Positions 34,745 through 45,098 are shown, numbered from the stretch's first letter. The stretch: 64,000 nt of DNA from Aulostomus chinensis (GCA_037954235.1 JBBMOA010000001.1:27543074-27607073); one strand, 5' to 3'. Numbers and translations: made by a program. Notes: a model not told the origin generated them from the letters alone.

Positions 34745-35450
34745 TCAATTCTGACTTTGATCTGTGTCTGTCCAGCCGGTCCTGAGTGGATCCAACAGTT
34801 TCCCATGGGTGACTCTGTCGTGGTCTCTCTCTCTCCTGCTGTCTCCAACTCTCAGAGTGCTTCTACTGGTTTCTCTCCATCGTCCCTGTTGCTAGGCAGA
34901 GCACTGGTGAGGACTGAGGCCAGTGATGTCATCACCTCCAGCTGAGACCTGCCAGGTGGTCCTGCTTCATTCAACTCTGCTGCCTCTGCCACTGCCCTGA
35001 CTGGTGAGGCTGACAGCAGGTTCTCTCTCATCTAAACTCTCTGTTTACAATGGAGGCTGAAATCCTTGTGATTGGTGGTTCAATCATCAGGTCTGTTGAA
35101 CTCCCAGGTGCCATCACCTGCTGTCTTCCTGGGGCCAAAGTTGTGGACATTACTGAACGTCTCCAGGACTCATCGATCTCCACCCCTCAGCTCACATCCT
35201 GATTATACAGGTGTGTGTGAATGACATCACGAAGAGGCAGCCAATCATACTTCATGACCAGCTTGAGTCTCTTGCTAGTTCAAATCAGAGTCTGGGTAAA
35301 TTCTGTGTTTTTTCTGGCTCCATCTCTGCTCCTTCCAGAAGCAGGGAGCATTTCAGCCTCTTTACAGTCTGCATGAATGCTGAAAGGCTTCTGTACTGTT
35401 TGGCTTTGCTGTTCCCTGCAGCTTGGACATCAGATTAGAACGAACCACAC
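34745..35450 (+). pseudogene. LINE ORF1 relic with SGNH/esterase-type domain
   Basis: Starting near 35049 the plus strand reads MEAEILVIGGSIIRSVELPG followed by AITCCLPGAKVVDI, then in another frame NDITKRQPIILHDQLESLAS and SLGKFCVFSGS. This is the block order of the SGNH-hydrolase-like ORF1 of fish L2/CR1-group LINEs (GDS-type nucleophile block, then the xNDI block). The nucleophile motif has decayed (GGS for GDS) and at least one frameshift lies near 35160-35210. The upstream part (34745-35040) is open in pieces and proline/serine-rich, consistent with an ORF1 N-terminus, but I cannot confirm it. Confidence 0.75.
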
Positions 35451-35781
35451 TCACTAACTCACCTGTTCTTAACCACTGAGAGCTGATTTGGTTAAACATG
35501 GAAAAATACTGACTCACTATGAGGATGTTCTCCTTCCCTGTGTGGGTGGAGCCAAGAGAGTAAAAAGACTGTGAGACCCAGAAATCAGGGCTTCTTCTCC
35601 TCCATCTTAAGGTGGTTAGACTGAAGTCTCAGCTCTGACTCTGGATCTGTTCTCTGTGTGCCAACATAAATGTGATTGGACCAGAGAAGTTGATGAGTAT
35701 TTAGTGAACCTTTCCACTGAGGTGGAACCATCCTGGGAAGAAGGAGAGGAAATGAAAGCTTCTCAGTGTAAAGTTTTAATT

Positions 35782-35850
35782 AAGCTGGCCAGCAGTTGAA
35801 CCTAGAAGCTTCTGATTTGTAGTCAGACACATTATCCAGTACCCCTGAGA
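35782..35850 (-). pseudogene. Old tRNA-Arg relic
   Basis: On the minus strand it reads TACTGGATAATGTGTCTGACT, ACAAATCAGAAGCTTCTAGG and TTCAACTGCTGGCCAGCTT, recognisably the tRNA-Arg of 31539 with the anticodon changed (ACA in place of ACG) and a damaged D-arm. The next ~30 bp also resemble, in reverse, the flank of the functional copy (AGATGAAG... / TACACTGAGAAG), so the relic is an older inverted copy of the same segment. Confidence 0.75.
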
Positions 35851-35915
35851 TTAGTGTAGTGTGTTCATGTGTACTTGATTTTACAGAAAATACAAACACT
35901 CTGGTGGCATTTTCA

Positions 35916-36237
35916 GGGGACAAAATGGTGCGATGGTTCGTGCTGTTGCCTCACAGCAAGAAGGTTCTGGGTTTGCATGTTCTCCTGTTCCTGTGTGGGT
36001 TCTCTCTGGTACTCCAGCTTCCTCCCACAGTCCAAAGACATCAAGAGAGGACGAGGCTGATTGATACTCTAAATTGACTGTAGGTGTGACTGTGAGTGTG
36101 AATGGTTGTCTGTCTCTATGTGTTGGTCCTGTGATGGACTGGTGACCTGCCCAGGGTGAACCCCGCCCCTCGACCAATGTCAGCTGTGATAGGCTCCACC
36201 CCCCATGTACCATTGCAGATAATCAGTATAGAAATGG
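35916..36237 (+). mobile_element. tRNA-derived SINE
   Basis: It runs from GGGGACAAAATGGTGCGATGG to CAGTATAGAAATGG. The B-box region is shortened: GGTTCTGGGTTTGCATGTTC jumps from the tRNA head into the body, deleting about 45 bp. The rest is full-length, including TGATGGACTGGTGACCTGCC. Confidence 0.85.
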
Positions 36238-36239
36238 AA

Positions 36240-36800
36240 ATTTAGCTGCTATGTTGAATCAGAAAAACCTTTTGAAGTAAACTTTTGCTTCAGTCAGAAA
36301 GGAGACTGTTGTTAACTCACAATGGTTTGTGATTCTGCAGTAAGATCAATTTGTTTTCCACCCCTTTTTATCAGATTCACATTTCTAAACTAACAGGTTT
36401 ATTTTGTTCTTTTCCTTTACCAGAGGACAGTTTTGATCCATCAGCCTCTGGTTCTGGTCCCAGCTCTCTTCCTCTGCTCCTCTCTGCTCTACCATCTATT
36501 GAACAGGTCTTGATTTAGGAGAGCAGGATTGAGACAAGAACAGGAATGTGAGAGTTGAAGGTTCACAATTTGGCTCTGAAGCCTCAGCAGGTAAAGATTC
36601 ATCTCTTATTTCAGAGGTGATTTGAAGAATTCATTGTTGCTGAACTGTTGATGCTTCAATTTCTGGACGTTCACCGGTGGAATGTTTGACGGTCAGAGGT
36701 GAAAAGAGGACAAGTGCACCTGTTGTGTGTGATGGGGCACCAGCATGGAGGAAGTTGTCATACATTTCCAGGAAATAGCGTGAAACTTCAAGTAAAGAAT
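36240..36800 (+). repeat. Dispersed repeat block, inverted relative to 28.5-28.96 kb
   Basis: 36370-36470 and 36595-36795 match the reverse complement of 28560-28670 and 28755-28925, for example GACAAGTGCACCTGTTGTGT and GGGGCACCAGCATGGAGGAA. The product, if any, is not recognised. Confidence 0.7.
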
Positions 36801-36929
36801 TAAAATTATTTAATTCAGTGTTTAACTCCCAGGCCTCTGGAATAAAACACCAGGAACAACTGACCACCTCACCATGACTTCACCCTGATAACCAGGAGGT
36901 AACCTGGTAGTCAGAGCAGCGGTGCTCAG

Positions 36930-37340
36930 GTCTGTGGACTCAGAGGAGGGTTCTTCTTCTGGTCCTGGGTTTGAAGACATCAGCAGCCTTGTTGGAGTCA
37001 ACTGGGATGTTCCTCTCAATAGACAGCAGCATTAAATCAGAGAGCCTGTCTGCTCCATGGCTCCTCCTGAGCTGGTCCTGGATCAGCTTCAGTTTGGAGC
37101 GTCACCGTTACACTGGAGCAGAGGTCACTGGCAGTGCTGCATATACTGGGAGGAGCCTGTGGCTCTGGGTACACTGTGCCCATGTTGTTGACTTGAAGGC
37201 AGCTCAGCGTTACTGCACATTGTTGTTTTGGAGAGTTCAAGATGAGGAGAACACCTCAAGTTCAGGACATTTTCTTCCCAGAGTGATAAAAGCAGCCAAC
37301 ACCTCCAGCTCAGAGAGGCTGGGAGAGACCTGCCACACCT
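36930..37340 (-). pseudogene. hAT transposase C-terminal relic
   Basis: On the minus strand, around 37110-36950, frames give KLKLIQDQLRRSHGADRLSD followed by LMLLSIERNIPVD. This fits the FSKLKLIK..LRS...RL..L..LSIE block at the extreme C-terminus (dimerisation region) of ZMYM/TTF-type hAT transposases. Upstream (37330-37120) the frame is broken. The catalytic part is absent. Confidence 0.65.
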
Positions 37341-37354
37341 CTCCAGAGACATGA

Positions 37355-37436
37355 TGGCAGTGGTGGGATTTGAATCCACGCCTCCTCAGAGACTGGAGCC
37401 TTAATCCAGCACCTTAGACCGCTGAGCCACACTACC
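37355..37436 (-). tRNA. tRNA-Leu (anticodon TAA)
   Basis: The minus strand gives an 82-nt class II tRNA. Acceptor GGTAGTG pairs with CACTGCC; the D-arm has TGGCTCAGCGGTCTAAGG; the anticodon loop is CTGGATTAAGGCTCCAG with TAA; a long variable arm follows (TCTCTGAGGAGG); the T-arm is GTGGATTCAAATCCCAC, discriminator A. Small departures from the usual vertebrate gene (TGGCTCAG for TGGCCGAG in the A box, GGATTCAAATCC for GGGTTCGAATCC) keep the pairing. Downstream on the minus strand (37354 and lower) is TCATGTCTC with no T-run. It could be functional or a well-kept retrocopy. Confidence 0.85.
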
Positions 37437-37654
37437 TCACTGAGCAGGTCAGTGAGTTGGTCTGCTAAAGGCATGTTGAAAAGGAAGTAACAATGATTTC
37501 AAACTTATTCTGAAGGGGGACCCCTTCCCTCCCGTGGTCACAGGAAGTGACGACAGCACCGCTTGAAGAAGCCGAGAAAGAAATGGAAAAAGGACTCAAT
37601 TTAAACAGAGCCTTTCTACCTCAGCATACCATGCTAGCAAACCTCCTTTTGTCT

Positions 37655-37790
37655 GGTTTGGACAGACAGACAGACAGACAGACTGCTTTATTAATCCCTT
37701 TTGGACGTTCCGTGAGGGAAATCGCACTCTCCTCAACATACATTCACAGCACTGTTACCATAGATTAGACTAAAAATAGCAAAGAAGAGA
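37655..37790. mobile_element. Non-LTR retroelement tail with (GACA)n
   Basis: GACAGACAGACAGACAGACTGC then TTTATTAATCCCTTTTGGAC and GTGAGGGAAATCGCACTC: the common fish motif in which a GACA or similar run abuts TTTATTAATCCC. It is probably the reverse-orientation 3' end of a LINE or derived SINE. Family not determined. Confidence 0.55.
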
Positions 37791-37796
37791 AAACAA

Positions 37797-37800
<4 letters not shown>

Positions 37801-37840
<40 letters not shown>

Positions 37841-38142
37841 TATATATATGCATATATATATATATATGCATATATATATATGCATATATACATGTGCGTG
37901 TGCCTGTGTGTACCTGGATGATTATGTATTTGTGCATAGTGACAGGAATAATCATAATATTAATTGTTCTTAATTGTTATTAAAACAATAATAATGATGA
38001 TGATATAATATAATAATGATTATGATATCATATGATAAAATATATAATAGTTATAATAATAATAATAATAATAGCAGTAGTAACAAGAATTATATAATAT
38101 TAATAATAATAATAATAATAATAATAACAATAATAATAATAA
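37801..38142. repeat. AT-rich microsatellite cluster, (TA)n and (AAT)n
   Basis: 37801-37890 is (TA)n with interspersed TATGCA steps. 37935-38142 holds AAT/ATA runs including an (ATA)n of about 30 bp at 38052-38073 and another at 38100-38140. Strongly AT-rich with no coding content. Confidence 0.92.
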
Positions 38143-38690
38143 TGTACAGTCTCTTATATTGCACGAGTGTCTGGTTGTTATTGGGTTAAGCTGATGGTGC
38201 TCAGCCCTCTCCTACAGTCCTTCTGTTGGCCCTCCCCCCCTCCAGTGAGGAGTTTAACAGTTTAATGGCTCGGGGGATGAAGGAGTTCTTCAGTCTGGTT
38301 GTTGTTTAGTGGCTGTGGATGAACACACAGGAGAAGTTGAGCATGAATCTGTGTTCCTGTTCACTTGAATACATGCAGGAGTAGCAGGTGGAAATACTAC
38401 TGTTTATTTTTGTTCTGATTTCAGAACTGTTGACACAACGGTGTCAGATTAAAGCATCTCCACCTTCCAGATGCTGGTCTCCTTCTGGGGTCCTGACTGA
38501 CCTCCATCTTGTGTTCTGGATCCACCTGAACCCAGCAGCTCCAGATCCCTTCACTCCTTACAGGGATAGAAAATGGCTGCTGGATGGAAGTCCCCCAACT
38601 GTGGCTGTTCTGAAACTCTTCTCCTCAGTCACTCCTGAGTTGACACTGAGATGGAAACTCTGAGTATCAGGTTCAGAACAGCTGATCTGA
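38143..38690. other. Unassigned sequence
   Basis: Contains CGGGGGATGAAGGAGTTCTT at 38271, reminiscent of LINE 3' regions that flank (GACA)n tails in fish, and a short frame at 38388-38663 without a recognised domain. Confidence 0.4.
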
Positions 38691-38819
38691 GTTGGTCCAA
38701 TCAACTGTGAGTACGTTCACCTTGAGTGTCACACGTGCACAACCACGACAAAATGACATCATCAATGGAGCCCCGATACCACGAGTCACCATGACAACCA
38801 AGAACAAAATAACAAGTTA

Positions 38820-39010
38820 CTTTGAAACAAGACCTTCATATATTTATGATGACATCACCAATATGAGCCTTCCCAGTCTGTCAGGGGGTAGAATTCAGTC
38901 AACACCAATGACATCAGTGTCAGAGTTTAGAGATCAAAGACAGACATTAAAGCCTCTCTGATAAAACAAAAATATAGTGAAGTACACTGGAAAAGAATAT
39001 TGCAGTATGT
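38820..39010 (-). repeat. Dispersed repeat with TGATGTCATC motif, reverse copy
   Basis: Reverse complement of 56810-56870 (GATGTCATCATAAATATATG) and of 59690-59800 (GTTTTATCAGAGAGGCTTTA ... TGAATTCTACCCCCTGACA). Further pieces of the family occur at 50322-50440, 58085-58165 and 59775-59890 (GGTAGGTGCTGCCCCCTAGT). It is likely a small non-autonomous element; ends not defined. Confidence 0.7.
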
Positions 39011-39619
39011 TAAATATCATGTTTCCATGGAGGGGCAGTTTGACATTTTTATTTTGGATGCATTTATATTTTAGAATCAGAAAGGCAGTTACAATGACAT
39101 CATCAAGAAAAAACCTGGTGTTACAAAGGTGAGGTGAACAATTTTAACAGTCAATCCAAAATTTAGGCCTGAAGTTAGAAAATAATATTAGCTAGCTGGC
39201 TACGTTAGCTAGTTAACGTTAGCAAGCTGGTGATATTTAGCACCACCAACTAGTTAAACAAGGTCAACAGCTGTTATGATGATGGTCACATGATTTAACC
39301 TTCCTCCTGTGGGACCTGTTTTAGGATTTAAATGCATCAAAGAACCACATCAATTTGTTTATTGTATCAAGGATTTCTGACTTTGTCAGGAACCTCTAGT
39401 TCAACAAAATAAAAGAAAAAATGTTTTTCACTGAATTATAAAATCATTAGCATTGGTTTAGACCCAGTTATCAAAATAAGATGACAAAGCAACAATCAGA
39501 GCCAAACCTGAAGTCAGAAGTGTACTGTCAGCAACACTGCCAGCAGCTCCTCTCCCAGTCATGGGAGCTTCAGGGACTCTCATCAGCCTCGTTCTCCCAT
39601 CGACCTGCACAACAACATA

Positions 39620-39870
39620 ACAAACAAAGACCATCCTTGATGTGTCTGCATAGAATGCATTTGTGTTGTGGACCCACATCCACCAAGAGTGCAACAGCGT
39701 CCTCCTCAGCAGCCCTGCCTCAACACCAACCAGAACAGCCACAGCCACAACCCCACTCAGGATCTGGTTCCAGAAGAAAGAGGTGTCAGGTCTGCCCAAG
39801 CAGTCAGGACAGCAAGACAAACGGATTGTGCTTCAACTGCAGGAAACATCTCTGCAGAGAACACACACAA
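39620..39870 (+). pseudogene. piggyBac-type transposase C-terminal relic, copy 1
   Basis: One frame carries NAFVLWTHIHQE (about 39652), the conserved region before the C-terminal domain, and another carries KRCQVCPSSQDSKTNGLCFN followed by CRKHLCREH (39778-39867). The latter is the C-X2-C...C-X2-C...C-X2-H cysteine-rich domain that closes piggyBac transposases and binds transposon ends. The two blocks are linked by a Gln/Pro-rich stretch. Stops and frameshifts separate the blocks, and the DDD catalytic core is missing. Confidence 0.8.
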
Positions 39871-39894
39871 GTGTCACACATGAATCTAAACACA

Positions 39895-39918
39895 AACAAT
39901 CAATCAATCAATCAATAT
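39895..39918. repeat. (CAAT)n short tandem repeat
   Basis: Five or so CAAT units following the piggyBac relic. Confidence 0.85.
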
Positions 39919-40020
39919 TTCCATGGATAAGGAAGCCTAACAAGGTCACCAAGAGATGGAAACAACTTGGAGGATAGAAAATTGTTTTAGTTTATTTGAC
40001 AGCTGATTGAAGACGTGGGT

Positions 40021-40350
40021 CAAAACTGACCGTTACCATAGAGATGGGAACAGAAAGCTGACAAAAGAGGAAGGTTCCAGCTCTGAAAAAGGAGTTTGAT
40101 CAAAATCTTGAACTGACAGTAGAAATATCCTTTTGTATGTTGACCTTTGTTGACAGAAGTCACTTTAGCTTGGCAGTGACAAGAATGGCTGCTAGCTTGA
40201 CAAAGAACTGCACAAACCAGGTTCAAGCTGGACTTTGGACCCTGGTATCTGCAACGACTCCATCAACTCCTAATCTAGCAGCTCTGCTGGGTCCAACTAT
40301 TTTACAGAACATTTGACAGACCTGTGGAGCAGTGAGGACAGACATGAGTT
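40021..40350 (+). repeat. Duplicated segment, copy 1
   Basis: Matches 43013-43340 (GACCGTTACCATAGAGATGG ... GACAGACCTGTGGAGCAGTG) with few differences, at an offset of about 2,998 bp. In both places a piggyBac relic lies upstream, so a ~3-kb stretch was duplicated in tandem. Confidence 0.9.
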
Positions 40351-40383
40351 GATCACATGATCCACTGAAGCGCCATTTTACCT

Positions 40384-40580
40384 GCCACTGAGGTCACCAA
40401 CATGAGCTGGAGTTGGGAATCTTGAACTGAACCTGGTATCACAGCGACACCTGCTGCTGCAAAATGGAACAGCAACATTTAACCCAAGCACAGGATTGGA
40501 GGGAGACTGATGGTCGCTGTTTGGGTTTTTGAAAAACAAAGAGGGCGTGGGTTCAAGCTGGATTCTCAGAGACTATTTCC
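40384..40580 (+). repeat. Dispersed ~195-bp repeat, copy 2
   Basis: Second copy of 32220-32415, here not attached to hAT coding sequence. Confidence 0.85.
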
Positions 40581-40798
40581 CCAACCTCTACATTGGAATC
40601 TACACTGTCATCCAGTCACATGACTGAAGTCATCCAGTCATGTCAGTGATGTCACTCTGCAGGACTGTAATTACCGTCACATTCTAGAAAAGAATCCAGT
40701 CTCCTCATTTCTGGGGCAGTTTTGGTCTTTAAAGACTTGACAGTTCCAGGAGATTTAGTCTGGCTCAAGATCTTCAGATCAACACAGGGCAGAAGGCT

Positions 40799-42008
40799 AT
40801 GACTCCATTGGATTGTATCGTTGGAGCATTCAGAGATCTGGTGGATCTCAGTAGGAGCTGTATTTATCCACTGAATGATCCTGGTCAATGTGATCCTGCT
40901 CCTCCATCTCTCAGGCTGACAGAGCAGGAGGACCTGACTGAGAAGAAAGCTGCACTTGAGCAGCTTCAGTCTCTGTGTGACAACACACAGGCAGAAAACC
41001 AGAATTTGAGGGAACAAGTTTCTACTCTTGAACGTGAGAATAAAAGAGCAATCCAGGAGCTACAGAACCTCACTGCTGTGGTGGCCAACCTCCAAACGGT
41101 CCAGGACAAGAACCAGACTAAGATAGAAGATCTGTACGCAACAGTCCACAGTCTTCAGCGTGAGGGGAGGAAGGTTGATGGAGAGAACAATGAGTTCAGA
41201 AAAGAGCTGACCCAGGTTCAGTCTCTGAGGGAGAGTGAACAGGTGGAGATGAAATGTCTTGAGGAAGACCTGACTGAGAAGAAAAGTGCACTTGATCAGC
41301 TTCAGTCTCTGTGTGACAAGAGATGGACAGAAAACCAGAATTGTGGGGACAGGTTTCTAGTCTTGGACAAGAGAAGATCATTGCATATCAGCTGGTAGAG
41401 AACATGTCTGCCATGTTGGGCAACCTTGAATCTGTGAGGGAGGAGAACCAGGCTCAGATCAGAGACCTGAACACACAAGTCCACAATCTTCAGCTTGAGG
41501 TGAAGATGGTTTACAAGGAGAAGTGTGACCTCAAGTGTGAGCTCAACTCCATCCAGGCAGAGAAGAACAAAATGAGAGAAGAACTCACTGAGAAGAAGAC
41601 GACTCTTGAACAGCTGAGATCCCAGAGTGAGGAGAGAGAGGCAGAAAATGGATGTTTGAGGAGACGAGTTTCTACTGCATCTCAGGAGACAGAGACCTTC
41701 ACTGCTGAGTTGGCCCACCTTGAATCAAGGAAGGACCAGGACCCCACAAAGACTGGCAGTCTGAACGGTGAAGTTCAGAGTCTTCTATGTGCAGTGACAG
41801 CACATATTGATGATTTCATCATTGGGAAATCCTGGGAAATCTTCATGATTTAAAAAGCTGTTTGAAAGAGGAAAATCATGGCCTTCAAGCGAAGGTCCAG
41901 CAAACTTCTGAAGAGCAAACAGACTCTCCCCTACGTCCAGCCAGAGAGGAGCAAACAGACTCTCCCCTACGTCCAGCCAGAGAGGAGCAAACAGATAATA
42001 AAAGATGA
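40799..42008 (+). pseudogene. Coiled-coil protein with ~112-residue repeats, frameshifted
   Basis: The frame from 40799 (199 codons) turns into a long Glu/Lys/Gln/Leu-rich heptad region from about 40918. It contains tandem units beginning EDLTEKKAALEQLQSLCD at 40928 and EDLTEKKSALDQLQSLCD at 41264, 336 bp apart (112 residues), and ELTEKKTTLEQL at 41581 in another frame. Unit 2 lacks one base relative to unit 1 at 41341-41343, shifting the reading into the frame that runs to 41853. A second shift near 41800-41840 leads into a Ser/Glu tail with a 12-residue, 36-bp repeat EEQTDSPLRPAR (41915-41998) and a stop at 42006. The ATG at 40799 is only the first in frame; a splice acceptor upstream of 40930 is possible. 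No family was recognised beyond a myosin-tail/golgin-like coiled coil. The two frameshifts argue for a pseudogene, or a gene read through introns I cannot see. Confidence 0.7.
41913..41999 (+). repeat. 36-bp tandem repeat in the coiled-coil tail
   Basis: Two full 36-bp units and a part of a third (GAGCAAACAGACTCTCCCCT...). The period is a multiple of three and the frame stays open, encoding the 12-residue unit noted for the coiled-coil relic. Confidence 0.9.
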
Positions 42009-42129
42009 TCAACTTTTTTAATATAACATTTATTATTGACTTTTTTAAAGAAGAAAATAAGAAAGAGAACCTGCATCATCACAGCCATGAAGACCTCAAC
42101 ACAGTTGAAGAGAAAGTCTTGGGGTGGAT

Positions 42130-42560
42130 TCTTGTGTTTTGCAGCATCCTTGATGAGTCTGCATAGAAACATTGGTGTTGTGGACCAACATCCACCAGGA
42201 GTGGAGCTCAACCAAGAAGAGCAAGAGGAGAATGTTTGTGGAGGAGCTGGGAAGTTCCCTGGTCAAGCCACACACTGAGGGAAGGGAACGGACGCCCCGA
42301 GACCCAGACGCTGCAGCCTTGCTCAGACACCTGCAGAGCTCAGCAGCACTCCATCCATGCCATCAGCAACACAGAGAGCATCCACACCAGCGTCCTCCCC
42401 AGCAGCCCTGCCTCAACACCAACCAGAACAGCCACAGCCACAACCCCCTCAGGACCTGGTTCAAGACGAAAGAGGGTCAGGACTGCCCAAGCAGTCGGGA
42501 CAGCAGGACGGACGGATGGTGCTTCAACTGAAGGAACATCTCTGGAAAGAACACACAGAA
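42130..42560 (+). pseudogene. piggyBac-type transposase relic, copy 2
   Basis: Longer than copy 1. A frame at 42172-42531 reads VLWTNIHQEWSSTKKSKRRM followed by FVEELGSSLVKPHTEGRERT, then a Gln/Pro-rich spacer nearly identical to copy 1. The C-terminal cysteine domain is degraded (QDCPSSRDSRTDGWCFN). Several frame changes; inactive. It lies within the ~3-kb duplicated interval. Confidence 0.8.
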
Positions 42561-42572
42561 GTGACACACAAG

Positions 42573-42578
42573 CATCTG

Positions 42579-42658
<80 letters not shown>
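42573..42658. repeat. (CA)n microsatellite
   Basis: About 42 CA units with a single GG interruption near 42611. Confidence 0.95.
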
Positions 42659-42660
<2 letters not shown>

Positions 42661-43012
42661 CATGTTCTTACACACAGAGACTTTTCCTCTGTTTTTGTTT
42701 TTTACTGGTTTTTTACTGGTTGTTGTTTGTTGACCTTCCAAATCCATATTTTGGGTTCTGACTTGTTCTGCTTTTCATTTTGTGTTTGTATTAAAGTTCT
42801 GTTGCTGAAAAAGAGACTTTTTTCTCTTTTTCTTGAAGTAAATATATGAGGGTCTAAACTGACCCATAACACCATGGATGTTCCAATAGTTAATGATTTT
42901 AAAATGAATACTAAATCAAACAGATTTATTTCAGAGGTCTGTTAATACCCCTCCATTTATTGATGTGAGTTTCTTGAGGTTCATTTGACCATTTTTTAAT
43001 TGAAATCCAATC

Positions 43013-43340
43013 CTCTAACTGACCGTTCACATAGAGATGGGAACAGGAAGCTGACACAAGAGGAAGGTTCCAGCTCTGAAAAAGGAGTTTGATCAAAATC
43101 TTGAACTGACAGTAGAAGTATCCTTTTGTATGTTGACCTTTGTTGACAGAAGTCACTTTAGCTTGGCAGTGACAAGAATGGCTGCTAGCTTGACAAAGAA
43201 CTGCACAAACCAGGTTCAAGCTGGACTTTGGACCCTGGTATCTGCAACGACTCCATCAACTCCTAATCTAGCAGCTCTGCTGGGTCCAACTATTTTACAG
43301 AACATTTGACAGACCTGTGGAGCAGTGAGGACACACATGA
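43013..43340 (+). repeat. Duplicated segment, copy 2
   Basis: Partner of 40021-40350. Confidence 0.9.
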
Positions 43341-43439
43341 GTGGACCTTTGCTATCTGGGTGTCCTCCAGTCACATGACCTGAGTCATCCAGTGATGTCA
43401 CTTGGCAGGACTGTCATTGCCATCTCATGATTCATCGGG

Positions 43440-43830
43440 ACCGCCTTCTTCCACCTGCAGTATCGCTAAGATTAGGAAGATCCTTTCCCAGAGTGATGCT
43501 GAAAAACTGGTGCATGCATTTATCACTTCTAGGCTGGACTACTGCAACTCTCTCCTGTCAGGATGTCCTAAATCCTCTCTAAAGAGTCTCCAGCTGGTCC
43601 AGAATGCTGCAGCCAGGGTTCTGACAGGAGTTAGAAGAGAGAACACATCTCTCCACTTTAGCTTCTCTCCTTCCTGTAGGATCCAGAATCCACTTCAAAA
43701 TCCTTCTGCTGACTCATCAGGCTCTCAGTGATGAAGCTCCATCCTCTCTGAAAGAACTCATTGGTCCCTCCTGTCCTACCAGAGCACTCCGCTCCCAGAA
43801 TGCAGGTCTCTGCATGGTTCCTTCACTTCT
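43440..43830 (+). pseudogene. L2-type LINE reverse transcriptase 3' fragment
   Basis: The frame from 43402 reads AKIRKILSQSDAEKLVHAFI then TSRLDYCNSLLSGC and LKSLQLVQNAAARVLTG. This is the highly conserved thumb-side region downstream of the RT active site in fish L2/CR1-group LINEs. The reading shifts after about 43650, and the next expected block continues in other frames (SRIHFKILLLTHQAL near 43680). The YADD active site is not included. Confidence 0.88.
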
Positions 43831-44820
43831 CTCTCTTTTATTGTGCTGACACTTTCAAAATTGGATGCTGTTTTTGTCGTCTGCCCCTGAAGCCACTAAA
43901 TAAATAGTATTTTAAAAACAGGACATGGACAGAGCAGCCACTCACTACCGCTCATAAGTGAGGACACCCTCTTCTTCAGTGGTGTCCTTTATTTGTACTA
44001 CTTTCTACACTGGAGCTTCACACTGAAGACATCAAATATATCAATCAAGATTCATGGAGTCATGGAGCAGAGCCAAGAATTGTTAAGAACTGGAAACAGG
44101 TCTGATATTCTAGCTCCTCAAAGTGGCCTCCCTCTGCTCGTCCTGCTCTCAGGGAGCTTCATGATGTCATCACCTGAAATGGTTCCCCTCTCAGGTTCAC
44201 CTTGTCAGGTTCCTTGGTGGAACTTCCTACCTTCTTCCTGGGGTGGAGCATCAGTTGAGCTGAGCAGAAGTCAGGTTTCTCCCCAGCTGACAGCTCCCTT
44301 TCCCAACTGGTAGAATTCCTGTCATGGCAGGAACCATCAGCTCAGTAGAGAGGAACCACCGTCCATCAGTGCTCTAAGACCTGAAGGTCAGGCGCTGTGG
44401 AAAACTGAAAAATCTTTGAACGTGTCCACGAGTGCAGTCGCAAAAATCAGGAGCTGCAACGAAACCGGCTCAGGTGAGGACCAGATCAAAGGCAGATTCC
44501 TGATGATGTCATCAGGGGGCTTTCCCAGTGTATTTGATCCTAGAATTCTGTCTTTGATGTCAGGACACATCAAAGAAACTGAATTCTGGCGAGTATGTGG
44601 TAGCCTTCTAGGCTGGGCTAGAAAACCCACCTCAACCTGGTGTCTCCAGAGGAGAAACCCCAAGCCTGTGTTGTAGCAGCAGGTAGAGCCATCAGTTCAC
44701 CACCATGAAGCCCCACTTTGTCAAGGACCCTGCACATTGGAGACCTTTGGTTCCACCGCCGTGGCTTTGTGGACACAGAGAAGGAGAAGGGACGGTCTCT
44801 CCATGCAGGGATCCATGAGC
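43831..44820. other. Unassigned sequence with a dispersed TGATGTCATC repeat
   Basis: 44497-44590 contains TGATGATGTCATCAGG and AGAATTCTGTCTTTGATGTC. This motif pair also occurs at 30072-30125, 32880-32935 and, reversed, at 34670-34740. No genes recognised. Confidence 0.45.
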
Positions 44821-44825
44821 CACAT

Positions 44826-44888
44826 GGAGGCCTCTCCTCTCCTCTCTCCTCCCCTCTTCTCTCCTCTCTCCTCTCCTCTCCTCTCTCT
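44826..44888. repeat. (CTCTC)n pyrimidine-rich microsatellite
   Basis: CTCTCCTCTCCTCTCTCCTC-type run of about 60 bp. Confidence 0.9.
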
Positions 44889-44960
44889 AGCGCCCAAATC
44901 AGGTCAAAGCAGAACAGGTGTGGGAAGGCCTCAGTCAAGGTCAAAGGTCACTGGAGATCG

Positions 44961-45098
44961 CTCAAAATGATGCGACAGTAATGGAGTGAGAGTTGCTTAA
45001 AACCTAAAAAATGATGCTACAGTGATGTCATGAGAGTTGCTACGAACCTCAAAATGATGCTGACAATAATGTAGTGAGAGTTGCTACGAACCTCAAAA
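44961..45098 (-). repeat. Satellite remnant in reverse orientation at the Gypsy junction
   Basis: Three-plus units (138 bp) of the giant 43-bp array, subfamily A, on the opposite strand: GAGAGTTGCTACGAACCTCA and AAATGATGCTGACA. Its right edge is fused to Gypsy reverse transcriptase in CCTCAAAA/ACAAGGCGGG. It lies nearly 19 kb from the main array. Confidence 0.93.

Noticed and set aside
42477..42659. Cys-Val or Thr-His repeat proteins (also at 27351, 54852, 60369, 61646)
   Set aside because: Translation of (GT)n/(CA)n microsatellites.
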